From Pyrenochaeta sp. MPI-SDFR-AT-0127 (lineage: Eukaryota; Ascomycota; Dothideomycetes; Pleosporales; Cucurbitariaceae), in NCBI GenBank assembly GCA_020747015.1, contig JAGTJM010000024.1, positions 124,001 through 188,000 on the forward strand: a DNA stretch of 64,000 nucleotides. The letters are read 5' to 3'. A model generated the notes under the pieces. The model ran no database searches. It was not told the origin of the DNA and worked only from the letters and a program-made list of their open reading frames with translations. Every line of letters starts with the position of its first letter. Position 1 is the first letter of the stretch. The translations under genes and the position numbers were made by a program. Shown here piece by piece: positions 37,936-49,539 of this stretch.

Positions 37936-38917
37936 ATGACGAACGAAGCTCCCTCAGCGGAAGTCCTTTTCGAAGCGTGCCGTGTCGGTGATGTTCAGAT
38001 ACTACGGAAATTTCTCGACAATCCAACTTACGTAGCTAAGGCAGTGGAAAATAAGGAGTGAGTTGTCGATGAGGATACTCAGCGCACACGCACTCTGCTC
38101 AATCACTCCTTAATGTTAAACAAAGCGGCTGCGGGTGGCTTTGCAGACATGGTCGAATACTTGCTCTCCTTTGCAAAGACCTGCGGCATTCCGTACCAAG
38201 AACTCATCCACCGTGAGAGTATTTGTCTTGCTATAGCTAGTCCTGGAAGTGTTGCTGTTTTCAGGAAATTCCTTGCTGTGGACCCTAGTAGCGTCGACGT
38301 TTACATGGATCACAACGGCACTCCACTTGAACAAGCAGTTTGTGGCAGCCGAAATGCACCGCACTATACCAGCGACCTTGTGCCACTCGTAAAATTCCTG
38401 CTAGAGAACGGGGCAGATCCGAATCGAATATCTAGCCCGTACTACAATGGCCCCGGCGTCTATCTCGAGGGCGCGACTCGTCGTTCACCATTAGAGATCA
38501 TCGAACTTCTCCTCAAGCATGGTGCCGAGATTTCACAATCAGGTGCTATACAACAGGCGGCGGAGAGAGGTAGAATAGACGTCATGAATCTGCTCCTTCA
38601 ACATGGAGCTGAGGTAAACGAGCAACTTTGCAAGAACGATCCCAGGTTTCTTCGAAGTACAGAACAAAGTTGAGAAGCAGAGTGGGATTATCCTTGACGT
38701 TTTAACAACTTCTGATATGAAGTTGAGCCATGAGACACCGCTATATTTTAGTGTACTTTATCACCAAGTTGACGCCACAGCTTGGCTCCTAACGCATGGG
38801 GCAGATGCAGACATCAAAGACTCAACGTGCTGGAGTGCGACAGAAATGGCTACTTAGATTGGCGATGTCGATACACTTGAAGCTCTAGGCTACTCTTCTG
38901 TAACGACAAAGGCATGA
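37936..38917 (+). pseudogene. Ankyrin-repeat protein, disrupted
   Basis: The coding sense is clear but broken. It begins at an ATG with EVLFEACRVGDVQILRKFL, then continues from about 38113 with AAAGGFADMVEYLL, LVKFLLENGADPN, IIELLLKHGAEI and IDVMNLLLQHGAEVN, all ankyrin-type helices. The expected intron near 38058 (GTGAGT) has no acceptor that keeps the frame. Near 38610-38660 the frame must shift, either by a possible 49 bp intron (GTAAAC to TACAG) or by an indel, to reach WLLTHGADADIKD. A TAG at 38855-38857 then interrupts the same frame, which continues IGDVDTLEALG to a TGA at 38917. The TAG could arise from CAG by one C-to-T change at CpA. Ankyrin proteins mediate protein binding; no function is assignable. 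Confidence 0.65.
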
Positions 38918-40024
38918 GCTGTGTGTAGACGGGACCACGTAACACAACGAACTGGCCGCAGATTGTGTAGATTGTAGAGAATACCATGGCTGATGAAAAC
39001 TACAACTAGTATATGACAGTCTGGACTAGTTGCGTACTATAAAGTTCCGGCTAAAGTGCCCACCTTAATGTAATCGTAGAATTAGATGAGCCATATTCAC
39101 GAAGCGCCGAGGCGCCTCCTTGTTCCCTTCCAGTCTACCAATGTTGCATCACTTTCGAAGAATGTGATGACTATGTAGTGCAAAACTTTGTAAGGGGCAT
39201 GACACCCTTTGATAAGATTTTAGATTAGCCGAATACTAAAACAAATAGGTTTCTGGACATTGCTTCGCATCGTTCCCTCAAGCCTTACAGAGGTGTAGAG
39301 AGAGAAAAGAGGCCTGGTATATTGGATGATGTCTGTGCTAACATCTGTTCTAAAACAAAGAGAGGTCTGCAGAGATAAAATATGTCGGGTTTACTAAGTT
39401 CGTTTCTGTGGTTGCTATTTAATGTCCTGTAGGTTCAGATACGTAAATATGAAAGAAGATGGCATGGGAAAGGGCTCCTTCCAAGATAATGAGTGGAAGT
39501 GTACCGGTACCTTCTACGCTGCGGAACCTGAGAGATTTGCAATTCAATAAACTAAAATAGCAAAAGACTTCGAAGGCGTGACGAGGTCCACGGAAAAGCC
39601 ACCCATCGCATTGGATCTCGACTACGTTGAGATTTGGAAAAGAAACCAGACACCCTGTAAGCTAACCTTGATTGTGTTATGTGGTCCTGTTCTTGCAAAG
39701 GCTCGATTGGCAGTGTTGGCGCACTAGGAGCCAGAATGAAGCAATGCAATGGCAATGTAATGGACAGACGTTCAATGTTGTACGCCGCCGAGAAAAGAGA
39801 GAAAAGAGTAAATTGCAGTGGTGGAGTTCACAGTCACCTATATATTCCAGACTTGGTAGCGACAATGTCATATGGGGCTTCATCATGCTGCAAAGTCGCC
39901 CAGCGTCCCCTTCCTAAGATATTTTGGTGCTCTTAATACCTACATCCACTTCGCAGTACCAATTTATTTCAAAATTGCGATAACCTCGATTATTTCCGTT
40001 TCATCGCACAATAGATCTGACAAC
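38918..40024. other. Intergenic stretch, nothing recognised
   Basis: AT-leaning sequence between two pseudogenes. Several frames overlap on both strands at 39552-39936, none with recognisable features. Confidence 0.5.
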
Positions 40025-41538
40025 ATGAGCTTAGAAGCAACTCTGCTGTCTGACATATGGAAAACAATCTCTTCCATCGTCGGACGATGTGTAGATCTTG
40101 CGAGTAGAGCCTCTACCCTCGACTTGAACAGCTCGTCAGACACTGCATATCTACTTAGTCTCCCAACTGAACTTCTTTCCTCGATTCTAGGCCTCTGTAA
40201 TTCAGCTGCATCAAAAAAACTATGTGAGACAATGTCAGTCTCTGCGACAAATCAGGGTACGCAGAAGTATTGCACCTTCTTAAGCTTTACTAAGCTCTAC
40301 CAGACTCCGCAGCTGTACTACTCTATTGATCTCAGCTCTCATAATGATACTGTTTCATACATACCTAGTACATCTCAGATCTTCACATGACTTAATGGTC
40401 ATCGTGTCCCGCCTGATTTTATCGAAAGATACTGGATTCCTCTTGGCTGTCAGGTGTTTGAAAACAGACTCGGCTCATCAGAACAATGATAGAGCAACCT
40501 GCCTATGGAGACTATGTTCGTGACCTGTATTGGACAGTTCTGGACAGTTCTGGATGTGGAAGCCATACTTGGAGATGGCATGTAGCGGATGAGGAAAACG
40601 ATCGGCCATAGTTTGAAGACGATCCTGAAGTGTACGAGCAAGAAGACGATGAGATCTCCAGCCTTTTATCAAATGCCACGGGTTCTTAATATAAGTCAGA
40701 GCCACTGTTGCAAACATTCCAAAGCTTCATCAATATCTCTATCATTGACCTTTGCTAGATCAGATACGACATTTCGCTCATGATATACGCTTCACTCATC
40801 GTTCAAGACCTTGGCGCGAAGTCACTCTCGCACCATCTCTCGGTACCACAGCAAAATCCCTCCGACTCAGTGGCTACATAATGCGAGAGTTTGTAGCCTA
40901 CATACTCGGAATACCACAGTATCTTGAGCGTCTCGAACTGAGTAACCTTCTTCAGTGGTCAGCAATTCAGCCACTTCTTCTAAATTTTGACTACATCCGT
41001 TAACTTGGAGAGTATCTGTTTGACAGGGAGCAGCTAGACAACGACCAAAACCCAGTCTTTTGTTCAGAAATTGGAGCGCTTGATCCGCTCCCTGACAAAT
41101 TCACGTCTTACCACCTTGCGGATCGGTATGGTGGGAATTGGTAACCAATACTTTGGGGATCTTTACCAAAGGCACGACGAGTTGTATTCATCCTGGGCAC
41201 GCTTCCTGGCATCGACACGAACAACAGTCCAGGAGTTCTGCTTTAATGAAAGTGTCAATCGCAAACAGTTTTGTGCCAGTCGCCCTCTTCCAATCACGGA
41301 ACATTGGGCTGTAGGTCGACTATTCAGTCACTGGATTCTACCTATACTCCTAGAAGTATCCTGGCCACATATGAAACATGTTGAGCTCAAAGGTGTCGAG
41401 ACTTTCATTCTTACCGATCACGGTTTCAAGCTAAATCACACAAATGAGGTGGGACAGTTTGGCTTGGATGTGGATTATGTGCTCACAAAGCTTCGTGATA
41501 TGTTCAAGGATGGCGCGGAATTAATATGGGAAGAGTGA
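40025..41538 (+). pseudogene. F-box-like protein gene, decayed
   Basis: Starts MSLEATLLSDIWKTISS and includes LLSLPTELLSSILGLC, which fits the N-terminal helix of a fungal F-box (adaptor of SCF ubiquitin ligases). The frame is lost near 40383. Later coding pieces lie in other frames: LVHLRSSHDLMVIVSRL (about 40370), a leucine-rich stretch ILGIPQYLERLELSNLL ending in TAA at about 41002, and a 155-codon end piece to 41538 (SWPHMKHVELKGVETF). At least two frame changes and two or more stops cannot be explained by simple introns. It looks like an inactivated F-box/leucine-rich protein, but an intron-rich gene model cannot be ruled out. Confidence 0.5.
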
Positions 41539-41999
41539 AAAGGGAGGAAGTACGAGGAGCTTACACGCCATGATTAAGGTACTCCATTCCAATCGTCTCA
41601 TAAGTAACGAGCATTATAATAGTAGTGTTTTACACTTATAGGCCGCTATATGGCATACAAGTCCTATCTACGTATCCGCTGTTGCAGCTGACTGAAACAC
41701 GCAGCGCTAAACCCGACAAGGCTGCATTTGCACAGTGTTGCTTGATAAAATGATTGAGAGGCAGTATAGCTTGTGTTGTATAGCCTCATTAATGACTAAA
41801 ATCAGTGCTCAACAGCGAATGGTAGATTTAGTGAATCTAATAAAGCGCCGCAAGAAACGCCAGTTGGACAAAAGGATTTGATCCCAAGATCCTCTGATCA
41901 TAAGTGCAAGAAATATCGTGATAAAGGACCACGGATGACGCCCCAAGATCTAATCAAAGAAGACATCGCAAAGCATATGCCACATGAATCCGCATCAGT
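41539..41999. other. Spacer between the F-box relic and PRO1
   Basis: No gene seen. Because PRO1 is on the minus strand, this stretch holds its 3' flank. It appears to mark the border between the accessory region and conserved genes. Confidence 0.5.
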
Positions 42000-43654
42000 T
42001 CAGTGTAGTTCGACACCCTCATTTACACCGTTCCCTACCTTTCTCTCCCCTAAATTAGGTGTGGTAGGCCTACTCCTCTCTGACCCGAAGAAAGCGATAT
42101 TTTCCCGCAATGCCACGTACTCACTATCCGCATATCCCAGAGCCTCACGAATCTGCGTACTGTGCAGACCCTTGATGCGCCGAATCTCAGTAGCTGAATA
42201 GTTGACGACTGCTCTGCCAATTTCGAACGGCGCCGGGTTTTGTAGTTCGTAGCTGGGAGCTTGGAGGATTTGGCTCGACGAGCTCGAGTATGTGAGCGTA
42301 TGGGGCAATGGGTGTCTCACTGGAATGGGTGCATGGACGGCGTGGGCTGCGGCACTAGGTGTTGTTGGTTGACTCGGCGCTGGTGATTTGGTTGGTTGGG
42401 ATTTTGGAGAGCTGCGAGAGAGACGTTTGACGACAACGATGCGTACAGCCTCTTGCTGTGCGAAGTGGCCATCCACATCCACGATGCCAACTGGAAGCAA
42501 TCCTGCTTTATCGCTGAGTGCGTTCCAGGCACCATGATCAATATATATCGTTCCGTGCGGAGCGAGCCCATGAAGAATCCAGAAGTAACGGTCACGGATC
42601 GGATTGGAGATGGGGAGGAAGCGGGTATGTAGAGGTACTGGCTCCTCTGTTTGTGGTGATTTAGATCTCGCCAGATCAGTACCTTGGAGTGATGCCGTCG
42701 AGGCAGACATGTCGTTTTGGGGGCTGTTTAGATTTGACGCTGTTGCCTGTGATAGTAGTACACCATCGTCCTGGAAGTTCGCAATAGAGCTGCGATTCGA
42801 TGTTATTGCTTTCCTCTCTTTCTCCGCATGCGCAATGATAGCCGAAATGTTCCCAGGTTTCGAACTCTTTGTGATAATAGTAGTGACGCCCGCACTCGTG
42901 GCCAATCTCGCTGCCACAATCTTTGTGCTCATGCCACCTGTTCCAAGCGAACTGCCCGCTGAACTGACATCCGCCGCTAGCTCCGCTATATCCTCCACCA
43001 CACTAATGGCTTTCGCATCTGGGTTGTTTCTCGGGTTCTTGTCGTATAAACAGTCCACGTCTGTCATGAGGAACAGGTAGTCTGCTTGTACCATTCCGGC
43101 GGTAATGGCACTTAGAGTGTCATTATCACCAAACTTAATCTCCGTGACTGCCAGCGTATCGTTCTCATTCACAATGGGAATGACGCCCATGCTTAACAGT
43201 TCGATAAAAGTATTCTGTGCGTTCTGATATTGCGTCCGATCGGCAATATCGTTTCTCGTCAACAGCACCTGTGCAATCGGCTGCTGCAAATTCCCAAACA
43301 ACTGGTCCCACAGACTAATCAACCTGCATTGCCCTATGGCAGCCAGCGCCTGCACTTTGGGAAGATGTTTTGGGCGCCGAGGCAAGTTCATGCGTCGAAG
43401 ACCAACGCCAATGGCGCCCGAGGAGACAATGACCACGCGGTGGCCCGCGGCGTGCAGACTACATGCTGTTTCGACGATGAGGGAGAGGATGGAAAGGAGG
43501 GGCTGATGTGTCTTCTCGTCGACTATGGAGGATGTACCTGTGGGTGTTGGTAAGTCGCTCTCGTCCTACAACCAGAAATATGTACAGTAAAGTATTTACC
43601 GAGTTTTATGACGACGGTGAGCTGCCCCGGCTGCTTGCGCATATGGAGCGCCAT
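42000..43654 (-). CDS. PRO1: Glutamate 5-kinase
   Basis: Catalyses ATP-dependent phosphorylation of glutamate, the first step of proline synthesis, in the cytosol. Two exons on the minus strand, 43654-43600 and 43537-42000, with a 62 bp intron, give 530 aa. Exon 1 supplies the N-terminal TVVIKLG and the splice continues TSSIVDEK, the typical nucleotide-binding start. The kinase core is clear: VSSGAIGVG, IPIVNENDTLAV, FGDNDTLSA, TDVDCLYDKNP and GTGGMSTKI. The C-terminal PUA-like part follows (GLAPHGTIYID, VGIVDVDGHF, RAVVNYSA, RRIKG). It is longer than the bacterial enzyme and yeast Pro1 because Ser/Pro-rich insertions occur between kinase and PUA and inside the C-terminal region; these look disordered. 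It is a conserved housekeeping gene, not part of the NRPS cluster. Confidence 0.95.
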
Positions 43655-46258
43655 TATGGTGTGCAATTGATGTTATAGGGTGGATGGATTATAGATCAAA
43701 GGTATGAACCAGCTCAGTGGCTCTATCAGGGTACTGCACACATGCGTTGTTTTATACCGCCTGTGGGCTCAATGACTGTTAAAGGGCCAAGATTGCGAGC
43801 GATATTCGGTCGCCTGCACATGCGCAAGGGCGTGAGCGGTGACATCTTCTCTCCGATTGGTTCCCGCAATTTCCCTTCCAAACGGTGTCTTGGCACCGCC
43901 AAGTCTTGGGCTCGTAGTCAATCCATCTTCACACCACTCGTAGTCTGCTATAAGAAGCTTTCACTTGCCAATTTCATTCACTCTGACCCTCTCATCTCCC
44001 TACCTGCTCTCTCCTGTGCACGGTGGGCTTTTGCCTACTACCCTGTTATACTGTTCCTGAACGTCAGCACGAAGGCAAGTGTATCCAAACAATGCTCTCA
44101 GTGTCCTCCATACCGAACGGAACAACAGCAGGTGTCGTTCCGTCTTAGATGGACTAAACTCCAACTTTATCGCTTTGTTCAGAATCTTCGATGCGATCAT
44201 TGCATGACCTTTCGACGACCTCGAGAATAGCGCTCCTAGAGTTCGCCAAAGCTCAATTCCTCCATTTCTTCGCGCCAGAAGGCCACGCCACACCGCCCAC
44301 ACTTCACTTGAATGAACGGACGGCATCACACACTGCAGTCTTCAGTTGAACCAGCGCTCTTTGGAGATAACACTCCTGCGACCCACTTTGCTGTCGCAGC
44401 GAGGAGGCCTAGCCTGATTGCTGCATAAAACGACTGCGGAGTTACACGCCGTGTCGCATATCGAACCTAGTTCAATCAATAAAATGCCTTAAGCTTGGTG
44501 ACAATTTTCCTCGCTGCGCGTCAGCGGGTTCCGACATCGACACCCTGTCCCTGTGATTCAAGCTCTAACCATTGATCCCAACTCTGGGCTCAGCTTCCCT
44601 CTTCGGACCGCTCGAACCTCAGTGTAATGCACGAGCCTCGACGAAATTGATACTCAAGTTCGGAGCAATTGGTGGCACTTTCAGTGTGACGCAGATTAAT
44701 TGGAGCAGCAAATTGTGCCTGCTTAGGTGTAAGAGTCTGACACGGGAATGGCTAAATCGCAGAAGGAATCATCACCGCCGGCGCGGCGCCTCGAGAGGAA
44801 GGCCCACAACTTGCGATCCTCAAGATGTACAGCCCACGGACGCCAAAACTCAGCAGCCTGAGCTCTCCGACTTTGCTCCTCATGAACCTGTCGGTTGTCA
44901 ACCTTCAAAAGGCTAACTCCATCAGCCTCACTCGCTGCGAGATCGAGACCAAGACTGAGTTTGAGTTTGAGTTTGAGTTTGAGATTACAAGTTCCGATGT
45001 CGGACAGAATCCTATCAGTGCTCTCAGCCTTCGTTAGTTCTATGAGCGCAGACGAATTCATACCTCCCTGACTAATGAAATGATTATTTGTGTTTCAATT
45101 TCATCGAGGATTGTTCAGTGATAACAAGTTCCTTCTGCATTCTAGCAGTTCCTTGATTTCAAGAAAGAGAGGACGGTGTGGCTAGCAAGATCCAAAAGCG
45201 AGACTTGACATGAAGAAAGGTGGACGTGCTTTAAATACCGCCATACATTTATATATCAAGGCTTATACGGAGGAGCTTCAAGAGTCTTTGCCTATGCCAA
45301 GACACCGAAACGATCACAATTTTAGATTATGCACGCCAGCTACGGCTCTCTCAAGCCGCGTTCTCTTCTATCCTTTTACTTGTTACCCACTCAAGCCAAA
45401 TAGCCTCATGTACACATCTAGGGACTCTCAATTCAAGCTATTCGTTGTCAATAAGGAGAGCGGCAATGCTTGGGTCAAATACGCGCTTAATCGCCTGAGC
45501 GTAGTAGCCCATCAACCATGCGCTTGTTGCCTAGTCTTGCCCCCATATGGTGATTTGACGGTATCGGCCAAGGCCCGAGCAGAAATACCCTAATTAGGGA
45601 CCATGCTGTGTTGAGTATGCCCAAATCCGACTTGGAAACTGAGGCTCGAGATCTCAAGATTTCCTAACCATACGCCTTATGAGGTCGAACGATAGCGCTA
45701 TAATCTCGGTACCCTAGCATTTAGCTCCCTGGTAGTCGTAATTCTGATTGTATATAGTCTTAAGCTCGAGCGTACGTCGTTTGAAGTTCTTTAGCCAATT
45801 CTTGGTAATCTAGCTTGTATGTGCTCTATGTGTAGGAAATTGGTTATATCTCTTACAGCACTCAATCTAGGCGGGAACCCTCACAAATCTAAATTAAGTA
45901 TATAGGATATACTAGCTAGTTATTCTCGCTTCGTGAGCTTCTCTGGATTAGCCTTGCAATCGGGTTGTGTAGTCTTGCTGGCACGTCGATCGCGTAGCGT
46001 TAATTAAGGGACATTGTACGAAGTAGTAGCTTGTCGCACGCTCTGGAATTGCTATTGATCCAGAGTTAATATAGCTAGAGCTATCCTACCCTCTTAATAG
46101 AGCGATTTAAGGGCATCTGGTTGAGGCATAATAGTCAGAGGGTATCAAGTGCGTTCTCTTAGCAAATGTGGGGCAACCCCCATGATTAGCGGCTCGCTTC
46201 TCAAATACAGTACATAATTATTGTTAACCAAGATATTGATATCAATCAAATCGAAGCA
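43655..46258. other. Gene-poor region with AT-rich decayed sequence
   Basis: Holds the PRO1 promoter next to 43655 and then about 2.6 kb without a recognisable gene. Several 100-160 codon frames (43742-44230, 44572-44916, 45210-45593) overlap others on the opposite strand and lack motifs. From about 45600 to 46250 the sequence becomes AT-rich and stop-dense, consistent with a mutated repeat. Confidence 0.45.
44957..44983 (+). repeat. Hexanucleotide tandem repeat (GAGTTT)n
   Basis: Four and a half perfect GAGTTT units. On the minus strand they would read as alternating Lys-Leu in one frame, but no credible gene contains them. Confidence 0.9.
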
Positions 46259-46333
46259 GGTCGCTTAGCTCAGTTGGTTTAGAGCGTGGTGCTAATAACG
46301 CCAAGGTCGCGAGTTCGACCCTCGTAGTGACCA
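46259..46333 (+). tRNA. tRNA-Ile (anticodon AAU)
   Basis: A 75-nt cloverleaf. The acceptor arm GGTCGCT pairs with AGTGACC (one G-T), followed by discriminator A. The D arm is GCTCAG...GAGC, the anticodon arm is TGGTG-CTAATAA-CGCCA with anticodon AAT (AAU), and the T arm holds GTTCGAC. The D loop has one extra T (GGTTTAG). There is no intron. A T-run (TTTTTTT) about 17 bases downstream would end Pol III transcription. An identical copy lies on the minus strand at 49170-49244. Confidence 0.96.
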
Positions 46334-47857
46334 TCAATGGTTTCCATTCTTTTTTTGGTTTTCCGAGTACCCTTCATTCTTTAGGACAAGTTTTTTGTCC
46401 TATAGCCTTATTTGGTTTCCAGCAGCATCCATCCCACAGCACAATTAGTTTGTTATTAGACAGTCTGGCTTACTGCCTTACACACGTAGCAAGTATCCTG
46501 TCTCTGCCTGCCTATATCTATAGGACATGGCACCTCTGTAGATTAGTTAGACTTCATCCCATTTCTTTCAGCCCTTTACAGGTCCAACAGGTCATAGGAC
46601 CTAAGCTTCTGCTACGCATTTAGCTTCTATTTTCCGGAATATCTTTATTTATCAAGCCGCCTTGCGCACTCCACTAAAGTTTCTCTTAGTATTGTATAAT
46701 ACTTTTTAGACTACTGTATTAAAAAAAATTAGCCGTTAACTAGAATATTATCTATGGCGTTCCTAATACTGAATTTAAACACGATAAACTGGCAGCTTCT
46801 AGAAGGCAATATACCAAGTTCTGTGCAGCGAATCGCAATAATGGCTGCGGAGCACTTAATACGTGAGGCAGCTGGCTCATCAGGCTTTGGCCGAAGAACC
46901 ACACTTAATCATCGGCTCACGTAATAAGGTGCAATAATCGAGAGAAGTCTTGGTGACACATCGGTTCTCTCAAAACTCGTCGCGACCCGCATCGAGAACG
47001 CGCAATACGTCATAACGCTGCAGCCATTGATCAATAGCTATTGGTAGGGCGTGAGGCCGCGTACAGAGCTATGCTATCGTGTGATTTGATGTTGCAGCCT
47101 TATGCTTCGCGCCTGGGTTGGCGAGTCGCCTTCCTAGATATGCTACTCTAGAGAGCTCATGACCAAGGGCCGAGGCCCCTACGTCCGTACAACACTTTGA
47201 TATACGCCTCTAATTGCTGCTAGGCTGGTGAAAGGACATAGTTGTAGCATATTGGAGATAGAGCTTAGAAAGACTGACTGCAAAAAGGTTGCTGGGACAC
47301 TTCTCGGACATCTGAACAAAAACCCCCCTCCCCTTCTCCCGCCCTCTTGCGATTGATTACTCATTGGCTATGCTGGTGTACGCAGCGAGGATTACGACGA
47401 TCGCGATTATCAACCATCTGCAGGCGCCTTCGAGGCCCCGTTGAGAACCATCATTTGTAGTTCATGGTCTTTGAGGGCGCCGTCTTTGATTTCAACAGCT
47501 CTGTGGTGCTGTTAGCAGGAGTCCTAGGTGCCGGCGCAGCCAAGGATGGTTTGTACGTCCTCTGTGTAGGCATATCTACGTATTATAACTCTAAAACGCG
47601 GTAGTATAGCTACACAACCCCGAGTCCTATCAATGTTTGTCGGGCAATGTCTGCGGCTTTATGGTGGCATTCAGGTATTTTACGTGTGCTGGATATTTCT
47701 GATGCTACAATCACGCGTTTAAGTCTTGTTGCCCTTTTACCACACTATCTACATCGCATTCACTCGGTTATATCCAATATCAATCGGTTATACACAAAGC
47801 CCAGGTAGTACACGGCAAATATCTGGTCATGGTTCTCGAGGAGCGTCGTAATGAGCT
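46334..47857. other. AT-rich, gene-free stretch between the two tRNA genes
   Basis: No recognisable gene. The plus-strand frame at 46327-46623 starts within the tRNA and looks like chance. Composition between about 46600 and 47000 is AT-rich with many stops, resembling a RIP-affected relic. Confidence 0.45.
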
Positions 47858-48987
47858 CTAGAGAAACTTTGCAACGTTGAGATTTCTCTCGATTATTGCA
47901 CTTGATAGATCAACTATGAAAATTTGAACTGCCAAATTCCCTACCACGTCTCCTAACCAAATACTGCTCCAAAGACGGTGACGGCAAGCCAAGGAGCGCA
48001 AAGGTCTGATTACTTGCTGAATGCACGTCCGGCAGTTGTACAGGAACGAAAACAATGACATATATATACCAATAAGCGCGAGTCCAGTACCTAATGAGTT
48101 TGTGAACCCAAGGACCTTGAGATCTGGTTTTATATCCTCAAACCCACATTCCACTACTATCCTCGTTGACGGCCACTGATTGATCTTTTTATTGTGTAGG
48201 AGTTAAGTCCTGGCCATGTGCACGTTTATATTGTCCTAGAATGAAGTCCTGACGTCCAAAGGCGGCATCTCTATACAAAATCGAGCCTTGCCTGGTGGCA
48301 ACCATCCTAGGAGTTATTGGAGCCGCTGAGATAGGTCAACTTGAATGCACAGTACCGCGTCACCTCCAGCGGCAAGTACTCCAGCAAATACAGCTCCAAA
48401 GAGACAGTTAGGCCACATAATCGCGAGGTGAGCGAGCGTTTGCTGTTTTTCTTCGCGGGTCGCTGTAGTACAATGACTGGTCCTCGAACATAAGGGCAGC
48501 ATATAGGCACCTCAGTGTCAAGAAAGCCAAAAGTCATTTCGTCCGACGACCCTAACAATTCAGCTAAGATAGGAGCAAAGTTCTCGATAATTGTGCGACT
48601 CATCAACTTGTCGTCAAAACTCAATTCGGCTGCCCCAGGTCCTCCATATAAGACCAAGAACGCCGTTCTAGATCTTGCTAATCTAGGTCCTGCTTGTGTC
48701 GAACACGAGGATGAGGTAGCTAAGCGCCAGTGGATAGTCACTACGCTCATTGACTCCAAACTTGGTCGGTCTATTGAGCGCTTCGGCCAGTTGATGTACC
48801 TCATCTTTTTTGAAACGTAAAAAAAATGGAACATCTCATCATTGATCCTGCCATCGGCCTCATCTGCCCAGACATCCCCAAAGGCTTTGGCAACAGTAAA
48901 ACGCCTCGACGGCCTCCAGGGCCAGCGCCGCCTATCGGAGTCAAAATCATCGTTCAAGGCTGCACTTACAGCCATAGCAGTTGCCAT
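47858..48987 (-). pseudogene. Decayed coding region, possible membrane protein
   Basis: Several minus-strand pieces look once coding but are in different frames. One starts MATAMAVSAALNDDFDSD (48987). A second reads HLAIMWPNCLFGAVFAGVLA (about 48380-48440), a likely transmembrane helix. A third runs WPSTRIVVECGFEDIKPDL and continues LGTGLALIGIYMSLFSFL (about 48180-48050), another hydrophobic helix, ending at 47858. Frame changes and stops separate them. I do not recognise the family. The plus strand also has an open frame (48515-48820), so the coding strand is a judgement based on the hydrophobic segments. Confidence 0.3.
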
Positions 48988-49169
48988 TTTGTTATCGGCT
49001 ATCGTCTTACAAAACTAAAGTAAACCCGTCATGGCAGTATCATATACTGAGAGGCTATCTGATCTGTTAGCACTGAAATACACGCTCAACTCAAAATCGC
49101 TAGCATTAAGAGCCTGAAAAAGATTGTGTGATTGACAATCCAAAAAAAAAAAAGAATGGAAACCATTGA

Positions 49170-49244
49170 TGGTCACTACGAGGGTCGAACTCGCGACCTT
49201 GGCGTTATTAGCACCACGCTCTAAACCAACTGAGCTAAGCGACC
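49170..49244 (-). tRNA. tRNA-Ile (anticodon AAU), inverted identical copy
   Basis: The reverse complement matches the tRNA at 46259-46333 base for base, including the extra D-loop T. The 3' trailer is also the same for about 23 bases (TCAATGGTTTCCATTC then a T-run of 12). It should be transcribed by Pol III from the minus strand. Confidence 0.96.
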
Positions 49245-49539
49245 TTGTTTTTCGATATATGACTTTGCAATCACTACTGTTATGTAGTTATGCATATTTC
49301 TCTCGGCTGATGAGCGCACCGTTGCTACATGGGCTCAAGTGTGCTCACGGACAAAGGTCGCATGTTGACATGAACGAAATTGCAATACTGTGCGCTAGCT
49401 CGCTTAGGTAGGTAGATCATCGATGGGTACGCATTTTAGTGTACCCTCTTCCCGCGCTACTACTTAGCGCAATCACCTGTTTGTTAGTCCTCAACAAAGA
49501 TTTGTTGTGTCACGCCAACAGCTAAACAACCAGCCGAAA

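Noticed and set aside
44723..45061. Minus-strand frame with alternating Lys-Leu
   Set aside because: The alternation is produced by the GAGTTT tandem repeat; nothing else supports a gene.
46327..46623. 98-codon plus-strand frame
   Set aside because: It starts inside the tRNA-Ile gene and runs into AT-rich sequence; chance frame.
48515..48820. 101-codon plus-strand frame opposite the decayed minus-strand gene
   Set aside because: The minus strand has hydrophobic, protein-like segments on both sides, so the plus frame is more likely its shadow.
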